Shown: positions 1 to 7,077, counted from the stretch's first letter. The stretch: DNA of 17,686 nucleotides from Comamonadaceae bacterium (GCA_947457975.1 CANGYC010000016.1:1-17686), one strand, 5' to 3'. Program-made: numbers and translations. The notes: generated by a model from the sequence alone, not told the origin.

Positions 1-55
1 GGTTGGGGCATGAGGCTGCCCGGTTGCCCGGAAAAAGCTTGGCTGAACACGATGC

Positions 56-93
56 CATTCCACGAGCCCCCAGGGGCGGATGCTTGTGGAATG
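56..93. repeat. Imperfect inverted repeat (hairpin) between rpsO and the probable pnp gene
   Basis: The arms at 56-67 and 82-93 pair over 12 positions with one G-T position, and a C-rich/G-rich stretch lies in the loop. It sits downstream of the rpsO terminator on the minus strand, in a stretch (1-129) where I find no gene. In many proteobacteria pnp follows rpsO, and in E. coli a hairpin in that interval is cut by RNase III to control pnp. A similar leader role here is inference, because pnp itself would lie beyond the left edge. Confidence 0.45.
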
Positions 94-129
94 ACACAGC
101 GCGTGTTCGTTCTGGCTTGCTCCGAAGTA

Positions 130-167
130 AAAAGCGCCTGAGCTAGCGGGCTAACTCAGGCGCTTTT
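130..167 (-). terminator. Intrinsic terminator of rpsO
   Basis: A perfect 13-base inverted repeat (130-142 with 155-167) lies 16 bases beyond the rpsO stop codon. Read on the minus strand, the GC-rich stem CTCAGGCGC is followed by a run of five T. The loop can pair a little further (144-146 with 151-153). The matching A-rich flank means it could also work weakly on the plus strand. Confidence 0.88.
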
Positions 168-183
168 GCATGGTGTCAGGCGC

Positions 184-450
184 TTACTTGCGCAGACCCA
201 GCTTGGCGATCAGCGCGGTGTAGCGGTCGGCATCCTTGGACTTGAGGTAGTCCAGCAGCTTGCGGCGACGGCTGACCATGCGCAGCAGGCCACGGCGACC
301 GTGGTGATCCTTGGCGTGGGTCTTGAAATGGGGGGTCAGTTCATTGATGCGGCCCGTGAGGATGGCCACTTGAACTTCCGGGCTACCGGTGTCACCGGCA
401 GAGCGTGCGTTGGACGCGACGATGTCGGCCTTGATTGATTTGGCAATCAT
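184..450 (-). CDS. rpsO: 30S ribosomal protein S15
   Basis: This encodes S15, a primary 16S rRNA binding protein that organises the platform of the small subunit and contacts the 50S in an intersubunit bridge. The product is 88 residues, close to the usual 88-89. The family core is clear: TGSPEVQ near residue 22, the [16 protein letters not shown] segment around residues 41-56, and the [10 protein letters not shown] helix. The start is supported by AAGGA ending 6 bases before the ATG. It has its own -10 box upstream (586-591) and a strong terminator downstream, so it can be expressed without the preceding tsaD gene on the same strand. In several bacteria S15 represses its own mRNA through leader structure; the roughly 130-base leader here would allow this, but no known S15 leader fold was identified. 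Confidence 0.97.
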   Translation of the reverse strand: MIAKSIKADIVASNARSAGDTGSPEVQVAILTGRINELTPHFKTHAKDHHGRRGLLRMVSRRRKLLDYLKSKDADRYTALIAKLGLRK

Positions 451-585
451 GCTTTTTCCTTGACTTGCGAATGCGGCAGTGACCAGGCACCGCCCACATC
501 GTGTGTTGAAACCACTTTTTGCACCAGACTCGGCAACCGGCCTTGAAGACCAGCTTACAGACTTGCGCCTGCAGCAAAGCCAAGC

Positions 586-591
586 ATTATA
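586..591 (-). promoter_or_regulatory. -10 box of the rpsO promoter
   Basis: On the minus strand this reads TATAAT, a perfect sigma-70 -10 hexamer, in the gap between the tsaD stop and rpsO. No good -35 hexamer is seen at 16-18 bases upstream. The predicted start near 579 gives a leader of about 130 bases before the rpsO ATG. Confidence 0.6.
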
Positions 592-634
592 GCGTCTGGA
601 TCAGGGCCGCCTACCCCACCGAGGAACAAGCCGG

Positions 635-1666
635 TCAGAGGGCCTCGGCCAGGCCCCAGCGGGGCTTGACGTCAAAGCTGTAGCGCCGCTCGGGCAGGGC
701 CAGTCCGCCCTGCAGGCGCATGCCGGCAGCCAGCGCAATCATGGCGCCGTTGTCCGTGCACAGCTCAAGCTCCGGGTAATGCACACGCACCCCGCGCTGG
801 CGGCAGGCCGCATCAAGCACCTCGCGCAAGCGGGCATTGGCGCCCACGCCGCCGGCCACCACCAGGCGCTGAAGGCCCGTGCGCTCCAGCGCCATGAGCG
901 ATTTCTTGAGCAACACCTCCACAATGGCCGCCTGGGTGGAGGCGGCCAGGTCAGGCGCGCGCTGGTGCAGGCCATCGCCGAGCTTTTGCACCTGAGTCAG
1001 CACAGCGGTTTTCAGGCCCGCGAAGGAAAAGTCCAGGTCGCCGCTGTGCAGCAGGGGGCGAGGCAACTTGAAGGCCTGCGGATCGCCCTGCTCCGCCAGG
1101 CGAGCCAGGTGGGGGCCGCCCGGGTAAGGCAGGCCCAGGAGCTTGGCCGATTTGTCGAAAGCCTCGCCGGCCGCATCGTCGATGCTCTCGCCCAGCAGTT
1201 CGTAGCGACCCACGCCCTCCACACGCATGAGCTGGGTGTGGCCGCCGGAGACGAGCAGGGCGACGAAGGGAAATTCAGGCGGATCCGCGCTCAGGAAGGG
1301 CGACAGCAGGTGCCCCTCCAGGTGGTGCACCCCCAAGGCCGGCTTGCCCAGGGAGGCCGCCAGGGCGCAGGCCACGCCCGCCCCCACCAGCAAGGCTCCG
1401 GCCAAGCCCGGGCCACGGGTGTAGGCCACCACATCCACCTCAGCCGGGGTGCATCCCGTCTGGACCATGACCTCGGCCATGAGCGGCAAGACCCGGCGGA
1501 TGTGGTCGCGACTGGCCAGCTCTGGCACCACGCCGCCATAGGCCTGGTGCATGGCAATCTGGCTATGCAAGGCCTGGCCCAAGAGCCGGGGGACGGCCGC
1601 GCCGGAGGCATCAACCAGAGCCACCCCGGTTTCGTCACAACTCGATTCGATTCCCAGCACGCGCAT
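635..1666 (-). CDS. tsaD: tRNA N6-adenosine threonylcarbamoyltransferase TsaD
   Basis: TsaD transfers the threonylcarbamoyl group from threonylcarbamoyl-AMP to A37 of ANN-decoding tRNAs, working with TsaB and TsaE in the cytoplasm. The 343-residue product matches the family length. It begins with the typical [10 protein letters not shown]; the metal-ligand motif HHLEGH is at residues 114-119, followed by VSGGHTQL (139-146), the ASKH-fold segments YPGGP and FSFAGLKT, and CTDNGAMIA with the metal-binding Asp at about 305. I chose the ATG at 1666 over an upstream in-frame start at 1705, because the family starts a few residues before GIESSCDE and the extra 13 residues have no match to it. There is no Shine-Dalgarno sequence; a TACACT box ends 8 bases before the ATG. 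The gene is divergent from ybiB. Confidence 0.96.
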   Translation of the reverse strand: MRVLGIESSCDETGVALVDASGAAVPRLLGQALHSQIAMHQAYGGVVPELASRDHIRRVLPLMAEVMVQTGCTPAEVDVVAYTRGPGLAGALLVGAGVACALAASLGKPALGVHHLEGHLLSPFLSADPPEFPFVALLVSGGHTQLMRVEGVGRYELLGESIDDAAGEAFDKSAKLLGLPYPGGPHLARLAEQGDPQAFKLPRPLLHSGDLDFSFAGLKTAVLTQVQKLGDGLHQRAPDLAASTQAAIVEVLLKKSLMALERTGLQRLVVAGGVGANARLREVLDAACRQRGVRVHYPELELCTDNGAMIALAAGMRLQGGLALPERRYSFDVKPRWGLAEAL

Positions 1667-1674
1667 AGGGCGCA

Positions 1675-1680
1675 AGTGTA
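1675..1680 (-). promoter_or_regulatory. Candidate -10 box of tsaD, close to the start codon
   Basis: The minus strand reads TACACT, then 8 bases, then the tsaD ATG. A start site 7-9 bases beyond the hexamer would leave almost no 5' untranslated region. No clear -35 box is present. The same hexamer and spacing occur before the flavoprotein gene at 3549. Confidence 0.42.
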
Positions 1681-1794
1681 CGGTTGGCCCCTGCGGCCAG
1701 CGCACTGGCTATGGCGACCTGGCCTGCCCTGGGCCACCTCAGACAGCCTTAAGCTCATAACGCGAAGTCATCTATGGTCAGGGAGAATCGAGCC

Positions 1795-2721
1795 ATGGGC
1801 ATCAGCCACTACATCAAGGAGATCGGCCGCGGCAAGGACGGCGCACGTGCGCTCGACCGCGCGCAGGCCCGCGACCTGTTTGGCCAGGTGCTGGACTGGC
1901 GCGTGAGCGACCTCGAGGTGGGCGCCTTCTGCCTGGCCATGCGCATCAAGGGAGAGACGCCTGAGGAGATGGCTGGCTTTCTCGATGCCACGCACGAGCG
2001 CTTGGCGCGCCTGCCGGCGTCCACCGCGCCCTGCGTGGTGCTGCCCAGCTACAACGGTGCGCGCAAGCTACCAGTGCTCACACCGCTGCTGGCGCTGCTG
2101 CTGGCCCGCGAGGGCTTGCCGGTGCTGATCCATGGCACAGCGACGGAATCGGCCCGCGTGCTGGGCTCCGAAGTGCTCGGCCTACTGGGTGTCGCCCCCT
2201 TGAGCGACATGCGGCCGCTGACCCCAGGTGAGGTGGGCTGGGCGCCCACCGAGCTGATGCTGCCGAGCCTCAAGCGCCTGCTGGATGTGCGGCGCACTGT
2301 GGGCCTGCGCAACCCCGCCCACAGCCTGGTCAAGCTCATGAACCCCTGCGCAGGACCTGCCATCGTCGTGGGCAGCTACACGCACCCCGAATACGCCCTG
2401 TCCATGGCGCAGACTTTCGAGCTGACGGGCGCTCACGCCCTGCTGCTGCGCGGTACAGAAGGCGAGCCGGTGGCCGACCCCCGGCGCCAGCCGGCCATGG
2501 ACGCCTTCGTGGCCGGGCAACGGCGCCTGCTCTCCCCCAAACAGGAAGGCTCGCTCGCCGTCCTGCCAGAGTTGCCCACTGAGGTGGATGCCGTTTCGAC
2601 CGCCCGCTACACCCAGGCCGTGCTGGCCGGGGACTTGCCCGTGCCCGCACCGATCGCCGCCCAGGTCAGGCACCTGTTGGCCCTGTCTTCACAGCTTCAG
2701 GCCCTGGAGCACAGCCCATGA
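1795..2721 (+). CDS. ybiB: YbiB/TrpD2-like DNA-binding protein (glycosyl transferase family 3 fold)
   Basis: A 308-residue protein with the anthranilate-phosphoribosyltransferase-like fold: an N-terminal helical domain (KDGARALDRAQARDLF, with the typical GETPEEMAGFLDA around residues 53-65) and a C-terminal alpha/beta domain with LPVLIHG (108-114) and LRNPAHSLVKLMNP (171-184). The strict catalytic motifs of TrpD are not retained. E. coli YbiB is a TrpD2-family protein shown to bind nucleic acid without TrpD activity; the same role here is inferred. The start at 1795 is preferred because AGGGAGA (1780-1786) stands 8 bases before it, while the earlier ATG at 1774 lies just upstream of that ribosome binding site. 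Its stop overlaps the cobA start (ATGA), so the two are probably translated together. I saw no LexA-type operator in the upstream gap. Confidence 0.87.
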   Translation: MGISHYIKEIGRGKDGARALDRAQARDLFGQVLDWRVSDLEVGAFCLAMRIKGETPEEMAGFLDATHERLARLPASTAPCVVLPSYNGARKLPVLTPLLALLLAREGLPVLIHGTATESARVLGSEVLGLLGVAPLSDMRPLTPGEVGWAPTELMLPSLKRLLDVRRTVGLRNPAHSLVKLMNPCAGPAIVVGSYTHPEYALSMAQTFELTGAHALLLRGTEGEPVADPRRQPAMDAFVAGQRRLLSPKQEGSLAVLPELPTEVDAVSTARYTQAVLAGDLPVPAPIAAQVRHLLALSSQLQALEHSP

Positions 2722-3503
2722 CAAACCCTGCATCACCAATGGGCTCCTGCACCCTGGTTGGTGCCGGCCCGGGCGACCCGGAGCCGCTCACGATCAAGGC
2801 ACTCAAGGCCATCGAAGCGGCCACCGTGCTGCTGGTCGATGACCTGGTCAGCGACGAGATCGTGGCGCTCGCCAAGCCCGGATGCCGCGTCATCTACGTG
2901 GGCAAGCGCGGTGGCTGCAAGTCCACGCCGCAGGCCTTCATCGAAAAGTTGATGATCACCGAGGTCCGCAAGGCAGAGCGTGTGGTTCGGCTCAAGGGGG
3001 GCGACCCCTTCATCTTCGGGCGTGGCGGCGAAGAGGTGGAACACCTGCGCGAAGCCGGCATCGAGCCCATGGTCGTCAACGGCATCACCTCGGGCTTGGC
3101 GGCTGTGACCTCGCTGAACGTGCCCCTGACCCACCGCGAGCACGCGCATGGCGTGGTGTTCGTCACCGGACACGCTCAGCCCGGCGACTCGGGCACAGAC
3201 TGGCGCGCCCTGGCGGCCACCGCCCGAAGCGCCAAGCTGACGCTCGTGATCTACATGGGCGTGAGCGGCGCGGCCCGCATCCAGGAAGAACTGCTCAGCG
3301 GCCTGCCCGCCAGCACCCCTGTGGCCGTGGTGCAAAACGCCAGCCTGCCCAGCCAGCGGCACCTGGCCACCACGCTGGCTCGCCTGGCGCAGGACATCGC
3401 ACAAGCCGGCATGGCCAGCCCCTCGGTGATCGTGGTCGGCGAGGTCACGGCCTGCCTGGCCCTGGCCGCGCAGCACCCGGCGGCCCAGGGCCGCGTGGCC
3501 TGA
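2718..3503 (+). CDS. cobA: Uroporphyrinogen-III C-methyltransferase (SUMT)
   Basis: The enzyme methylates uroporphyrinogen III at C2 and C7 using S-adenosylmethionine, giving precorrin-2 for siroheme (nitrite and sulfite reductases) or cobalamin. The 261-residue product carries both family signatures: VGAGPGDPEPLT (residues 14-25) and the second signature VRLKGGDPFIFGRGGEE (90-106), followed by GITSGLAA and PLTHRE. It is a stand-alone SUMT and not the C-terminal part of a CysG fusion, so the precorrin-2 dehydrogenase/chelatase must be encoded elsewhere. The ATG overlaps the ybiB stop by 4 bases; GGAG lies a few bases upstream inside ybiB. A second in-frame ATG at 2739, directly before the conserved core, cannot be excluded. 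Confidence 0.94.
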   Translation: MTNPASPMGSCTLVGAGPGDPEPLTIKALKAIEAATVLLVDDLVSDEIVALAKPGCRVIYVGKRGGCKSTPQAFIEKLMITEVRKAERVVRLKGGDPFIFGRGGEEVEHLREAGIEPMVVNGITSGLAAVTSLNVPLTHREHAHGVVFVTGHAQPGDSGTDWRALAATARSAKLTLVIYMGVSGAARIQEELLSGLPASTPVAVVQNASLPSQRHLATTLARLAQDIAQAGMASPSVIVVGEVTACLALAAQHPAAQGRVA

Positions 3504-3534
3504 GCTTTCCACCGGCCAGGGGTGGGTGGCACCC

Positions 3535-3540
3535 TACACT
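3535..3540 (+). promoter_or_regulatory. Candidate -10 box of the flavoprotein gene, close to the start codon
   Basis: TACACT is followed by 8 bases and then the ATG at 3549. No Shine-Dalgarno sequence lies between. The hexamer and spacing are identical to those of tsaD, suggesting a transcript with little or no leader. A good -35 box was not found. Confidence 0.42.
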
Positions 3541-3548
3541 CCCGCCCC

Positions 3549-4772
3549 ATGCTTTCTTTCGATGTGGTCATCATTGGCGCAGGTGCTGCCGGCCTGTTTT
3601 GCGCCGCCCAGGCCGGCCAGCGTGGCCTGCGCGTGCTGCTGCTGGACCACAGCGAGAAGGTGGCTGAGAAAATCCGTATTTCCGGCGGCGGTCGCTGCAA
3701 CTTCACCAACCGCGACACCACCCCCGCGCAGTTCCTGGGCGAGAACCCGCACTTTTGCCGCTCCGCCCTCTCACGCTACACGCCGCAGGATTTCATCGCG
3801 CTGGTGCAAAAGCATGGCATTGCCTTCCATGAAAAGCACAAGGGGCAGCTGTTTTGCGACCGCTCGGCCGAAGACATCATCGGCATGCTGCTGGCTGAAT
3901 GCCAGGCCGGCGGCGTGGAGCGCTGGCAGCCTTGCAAGGTGGGCGCCGTCAGCCATGCCGACGGCCATTACCGCCTGCAGACCGAGCGAGGGCCGGTGGA
4001 GGCCCCGCAGCTGGTGGTGGCCACGGGGGGCCTGTCCATTCCCAAGATCGGCGCCACCGACTTCGGCTTCAGGCTGGCCCAGCAGTTCGGCCTTCGGCTG
4101 GTGAGGCCCAGGCCCGCCCTGGTGCCGCTGGTGTTTGAGGAGGCTGCCTGGCAGCCCTTTGCCGAACTCGCTGGACTGGCCCTGCCGGTGATGATCTCGA
4201 CCCCCATGGCGGGCAAAGGCAAGGCCCGGGACATGGACTTTGCCGAGGATTTGCTCTTCACCCACAGAGGCCTGAGCGGGCCGGCGGTGCTGCAGATCTC
4301 TAGCTTCTGGCAGGAGGATCGCCCCCTGAAGCTGAACCTCGCGCCTGAATTTGCGCGCGCCCAAGACCTGCAAGCGCACCTGCTTGAAGCCAAGGCACGA
4401 TCGCGAAAACGGGTGGCCAATGAATTGGTGCAGCTCGTGCCGACACGACTGGCCGAGGCCTGGGCCGGGCGCGATGAGCGGCTGCAGCAGCCGATCTCTG
4501 ACGTGCCGGACAAAGCCCTGGCCGCGCTGGCCGAAGGCCTGACCCGCTGGGAACTCATGCCCACGGGCACCGAGGGCTACCGCAAGGCCGAGGTCACGGC
4601 CGGTGGCGTGGACACGCGCGATTTGTCCTCCCAAACCCTGGAATCGAAGCAGCCAGGGCTGTTTTTCATTGGCGAGGTGGTCGACGTCACCGGCTGGCTG
4701 GGCGGCTACAACTTCCAATGGGCCTGGGCCTCCGCCCATGCCTGCGCGCAGGCCCTCAGAGGCCGGGGCTGA
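3549..4772 (+). CDS. HI0933/YhiN-family FAD-dependent flavoprotein (NAD(P)/FAD oxidoreductase)
   Basis: A 407-residue flavoprotein of the HI0933/YhiN family, often named 'aminoacetone oxidase family FAD-binding enzyme'. The N-terminal Rossmann motif is VVIIGAGAAGL (residues 6-16), then an acidic end of beta-2 (LLDHSEK) and the family hallmark KIRISGGGRCNFTN (41-54). The C-terminal FAD contact is FFIGEVVDVTGWLGGYNFQWAWASA. The physiological substrate of this family is not settled, so no reaction is assigned. The start at 3549 puts the Rossmann fold about 5 residues from the N terminus, as is usual; a GTG at 3522 would add nine residues with no family match. It follows cobA after 45 bases and may have its own promoter in that gap. 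Confidence 0.92.
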   Translation: MLSFDVVIIGAGAAGLFCAAQAGQRGLRVLLLDHSEKVAEKIRISGGGRCNFTNRDTTPAQFLGENPHFCRSALSRYTPQDFIALVQKHGIAFHEKHKGQLFCDRSAEDIIGMLLAECQAGGVERWQPCKVGAVSHADGHYRLQTERGPVEAPQLVVATGGLSIPKIGATDFGFRLAQQFGLRLVRPRPALVPLVFEEAAWQPFAELAGLALPVMISTPMAGKGKARDMDFAEDLLFTHRGLSGPAVLQISSFWQEDRPLKLNLAPEFARAQDLQAHLLEAKARSRKRVANELVQLVPTRLAEAWAGRDERLQQPISDVPDKALAALAEGLTRWELMPTGTEGYRKAEVTAGGVDTRDLSSQTLESKQPGLFFIGEVVDVTGWLGGYNFQWAWASAHACAQALRGRG

Positions 4773-4783
4773 AGCGCTGCCGG

Positions 4784-4792
4784 TGCTATACT
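4784..4792 (+). promoter_or_regulatory. Extended -10 promoter of rpsU
   Basis: TG, one base, then TATACT makes a good extended -10 element just downstream of the flavoprotein stop codon. No -35 match is visible, which fits extended -10 promoters. The expected start is near 4799, giving a leader of about 70 bases. Confidence 0.62.
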
Positions 4793-4799
4793 CTCAGGC

Positions 4800-4841
4800 T
4801 TTGCTAGCAAACCCGTGCCTACAAGGAACCTGATCAGTTCC
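4800..4841 (+). promoter_or_regulatory. Palindrome and hairpin in the rpsU leader
   Basis: A perfect 12-base palindrome, TTTGCTAGCAAA (4800-4811), begins at the predicted transcript start, followed by a 5-bp hairpin GGAAC/GTTCC (4825-4829 with 4837-4841). The best Shine-Dalgarno-like run, AAGGAA at 4823-4828, is about 40 bases from the rpsU ATG and inside the hairpin. An operator or leader control of rpsU is possible but unproven. Confidence 0.35.
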
Positions 4842-4868
4842 CCCGCGGCGCACCAACTGGACCCTTCA

Positions 4869-5081
4869 ATGACCACCATTCGTGTAAAAGACAACGAACC
4901 TTTCGACGTGGCCCTGCGCCGCTTCAAGCGCACCATTGAGAAACTCGGCCTGCTGACCGATCTGCGCGCCCGCGAGTTCTACGAGAAGCCCACGTCCGAG
5001 CGCAAGCGCAAGAAAGCCGCTGCCGTCAAGCGCAACTACAAGCGCATCCGCAGCATGCAGTTGCCCAAGAAGATGTACTGA
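4869..5081 (+). CDS. rpsU: 30S ribosomal protein S21
   Basis: S21 is a small basic protein of the 30S platform that helps base pairing between mRNA and the 3' end of 16S rRNA. The 70-residue product has the family length and motifs: an N-terminal [20 protein letters not shown], an internal [21 protein letters not shown], and a basic tail ending in LPKKMY. The ATG at 4869 gives the standard N terminus; an upstream in-frame GTG at 4815 would add 18 unrelated residues. The ribosome binding site is weak (GGA about 8 bases upstream). It is flanked by its own promoter and a terminator, so it is likely mainly monocistronic, with some read-through into yqeY. The usual MMS-operon partners dnaG and rpoD are not directly downstream. 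Confidence 0.97.
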   Translation: MTTIRVKDNEPFDVALRRFKRTIEKLGLLTDLRAREFYEKPTSERKRKKAAAVKRNYKRIRSMQLPKKMY

Positions 5082-5122
5082 TTACACGGGCGGTCTGTTC
5101 ATCCAGGCCGCCAGCTTCAGAC

Positions 5123-5160
5123 AAGCCCGCTCGAGGACGCTCCAGCGGGCTTCTTCATTT
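5123..5160 (+). terminator. Intrinsic terminator of rpsU
   Basis: A 9-bp perfect stem (5123-5131 AAGCCCGCT with 5144-5152 AGCGGGCTT), a 12-base loop that can add three inner pairs, and a T-rich tail (TTCTTCATTT) lie about 40 bases after the rpsU stop. Confidence 0.85.
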
Positions 5161-5188
5161 CTGCCCCTCACCTTGGAAAGACCCCACC

Positions 5189-5635
5189 ATGGCCCTGAAA
5201 GACCAGATCACCGACGACATGAAAACCGCCATGCGCGCCAAGGACAGCGAGCGCCTGGCCACCATCCGCCTGCTGCTGGCCGCCCTCAAGCAAAAGGAAG
5301 TGGATGAGCGGATCGAGCTGGACGATGTGGCCGTGGTGGCCGTGGTGGACAAGCTGATCAAACAGCGCAAGGACTCGGTGGAGGCCTTCACCAAAGCAGC
5401 TCGTCAGGACCTGGCCGACAAGGAAGCCGCCGAGATTGTGGTGCTGCAGGGCTACCTGCCGGCGCGCCTGAGCACCGAGGAAGTCAACGCGGCCGTCCGG
5501 GCCATCGTGGCCAGCCTGGGGGCCAGCGGCCCTGGCGACATGGGCAAAGTGATGGGCGCGGCCAAGGCGCAACTGGCAGGCAAGGCCGACATGGGCCAGG
5601 TATCCGCGGCAGTGAAGGCGGCCCTGGCCGGCTGA
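5189..5635 (+). CDS. yqeY: GatB/YqeY domain protein
   Basis: A 148-residue protein that is a free-standing version of the YqeY domain found at the C terminus of the GatB subunit of tRNA-dependent amidotransferase and fused to some GlnRS. It is mostly helical, with the typical LKDQITDDMKTAMRAKD start, ERLATIRLLLAALKQKEVDER, the EIVVLQGYLPARLSTEE segment (about residues 86-102) and the GDMGKVMGAAK tail. A role in tRNA binding is inferred from the domain; the biochemical function of stand-alone YqeY is not established. GGAAAG lies 8 bases before the ATG. It follows rpsU and its terminator, an arrangement found in many bacteria, and is convergent with pmbA. Confidence 0.92.
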   Translation: MALKDQITDDMKTAMRAKDSERLATIRLLLAALKQKEVDERIELDDVAVVAVVDKLIKQRKDSVEAFTKAARQDLADKEAAEIVVLQGYLPARLSTEEVNAAVRAIVASLGASGPGDMGKVMGAAKAQLAGKADMGQVSAAVKAALAG

Positions 5636-5645
5636 CACCGACGCA

Positions 5646-5665
5646 CCGGCAGCTTTAGCTGCCGG
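5646..5665. repeat. Hairpin between convergent yqeY and pmbA, covering the pmbA stop codon
   Basis: A perfect 8-bp stem CCGGCAGC/GCTGCCGG with tetraloop TTTA is read by both converging transcripts; the pmbA TAA falls in the loop and stem edge. Neither strand has a T-run after it, so it is not a classic terminator. It may protect 3' ends or separate the two transcripts. Confidence 0.5.
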
Positions 5666-7025
5666 CGATCTTCATGCGCTTGATCAGGATCGAGCCCACA
5701 GTCTTGGCGCCGTAGTTGTAGGTGTCGGCGCCGATGGCCTCGATCCCAAGGAACATGTCCTTGAGATTGCCGGCGATGGTGATCTCCTCCACCGGGAATG
5801 CAATGCGCCCCTTCTCCACCCAGTAGCCCGAGGCACCGCGCGAGTAGTCACCGGTGACGTAGTTCACGCCCTGGCCCATCAGCTCGGTCACGAAGAGGCC
5901 GGTGCCGAGCTTGCGCAGCATGGCGTCGAGGTTATCGCCGGGCCGGGTCTGGCGGCTGGTCAGGCACAGGTTGTGGGACCCACCGGCATTGCCCGTGGTG
6001 CGCATGCCCAGCTTGCGGGCCGAGTAGGTGCTCAGGAAGTAGCCGCCCACCACCCCGGCATCGACCACCTTGCGCGCACGCGTGACCACACCCTCTTCGT
6101 CGAAGGGGCAGCTGCCCTTGCCTTTTCGCACATGCGGGTCTTCGGTGATGTCGATGTGCGCCGGAAACACCTGCTGGCCCAGGGAGTCGAGCAGGAAGGT
6201 GCTCTTGCGGTAGAGCGAGCCACCACTGGTGGCCTGTACATAAGCACCGAGCAGGCCTGCGGCCAGGGGCGACTCAAAGAGCACCGGACATTCGGTGGTC
6301 GCGATCTTGCGGCTGTTCAGACGCGAGAGCGCGCGCTCGGCGGCATAGCGGCCCACAGCCTGCGCGCTGGCCAGCTCGCGGGCATCGCGCATGGAGCTGT
6401 ACCAGGCATCGCGTTGCATGCCAGAGCCCTTGCCGGCAATCGGTGCCACCGACAGGCTGTGGCGCGAGGAGGCATAGCCACCCCTGAAGCCGCGCGTGTG
6501 GGCGCTGAAGAAATGGCTTTGTTGCGCCGACACGCCCGCGCCTTCGCTGTTGGTGATCAGGCGGCTGGTGCCCAGAGCGGCTGCCTCGCATTGCAGGGCC
6601 AGTTGCGCCGCTTCTTCGGCGGTGACCGTCCAGGGGTGAAAGAGATCCAGCTCCGGGTGTTCGGTGGCAATGTCTTGCGCATCAGGCAGACCGGCCGTCG
6701 GGTCGCTGGCGGTGAAGCGGGCGATGTCGTAGGCCGCCTGCACGGTCTGCTCAATGGCCGCCTGCGAGAAATCACTGGTCGAGGCATTGCCGCGCCGCTG
6801 CCCGAGGTAGACCGTGACCCCCAGGGACTTGTCGCGGTTGCGCTCGACGTTCTCCAACTCACCCTTGCGCACGCTCACCGACAGGCCGCAGCCCTCGGAG
6901 GCCTCGGCCCCGGCGTCGGTGGCGCCGATCTTCTTGGCGTGCGCGAGCGCGGCGTCGACGAGTTCTTCAAAAAAATCGCGGCTGTAGCTAAAACCGCTGG
7001 AAGCTGGGCTTGCGTTGTTGTTCAC
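5655..7025 (-). CDS. pmbA: Metalloprotease subunit PmbA/TldE
   Basis: PmbA (TldE) pairs with TldD to form a heteromeric protease that trims unfolded peptides, known for maturing microcin B17 and affecting CcdA stability in E. coli. TldE lacks the zinc site, which lies in TldD; TldD is not in this window. The product is 456 residues from the GTG at 7025, near the 450 of E. coli. Recognisable parts are GATDAGAEASEGCGLSVSVR, GELENVERNRDKSLGVTVYLG, the TTGNAGGSHNL segment and the C-terminal GQGVNYVTGDYSRGASGYWVE. I chose the GTG because the ATG at 7109 would add 28 residues unlike the family and would overlap the divergent yjgA coding region. It is divergent from yjgA, as in E. coli. Confidence 0.93.
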   Translation of the reverse strand: MNNNASPASSGFSYSRDFFEELVDAALAHAKKIGATDAGAEASEGCGLSVSVRKGELENVERNRDKSLGVTVYLGQRRGNASTSDFSQAAIEQTVQAAYDIARFTASDPTAGLPDAQDIATEHPELDLFHPWTVTAEEAAQLALQCEAAALGTSRLITNSEGAGVSAQQSHFFSAHTRGFRGGYASSRHSLSVAPIAGKGSGMQRDAWYSSMRDARELASAQAVGRYAAERALSRLNSRKIATTECPVLFESPLAAGLLGAYVQATSGGSLYRKSTFLLDSLGQQVFPAHIDITEDPHVRKGKGSCPFDEEGVVTRARKVVDAGVVGGYFLSTYSARKLGMRTTGNAGGSHNLCLTSRQTRPGDNLDAMLRKLGTGLFVTELMGQGVNYVTGDYSRGASGYWVEKGRIAFPVEEITIAGNLKDMFLGIEAIGADTYNYGAKTVGSILIKRMKIAGS

Positions 7026-7051
7026 GTCAATCGATCTTGAGGGTGGGCAAC

Positions 7052-7058
7052 TATGATA
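7052..7058. promoter_or_regulatory. Near-symmetric -10 element shared by pmbA and yjgA
   Basis: The heptamer TATGATA reads TATGAT (7052-7057) on the plus strand and TATCAT (7058-7053) on the minus strand, each a good -10 match. Predicted starts are near 7064 toward yjgA and near 7046 toward pmbA. Neither side has a strong -35 hexamer. Confidence 0.45.
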
Positions 7059-7077
7059 CCGACCCTGATTGATCCAC

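Noticed and set aside
1667..1794. LexA operator upstream of ybiB
   Set aside because: In E. coli ybiB is linked with SOS control, so I looked for a CTGT-N8-ACAG type site; none is present in this gap.
779..1906. 375-codon open frame antisense to tsaD
   Set aside because: Covers tsaD and crosses into ybiB in another frame; His/Gln/Ala-rich composition typical of antisense frames in GC-rich DNA.
5973..7040. 355-codon open frame antisense to pmbA
   Set aside because: Shadow of the pmbA coding strand, with repetitive Gly/Ala/Arg composition and no recognisable domain.
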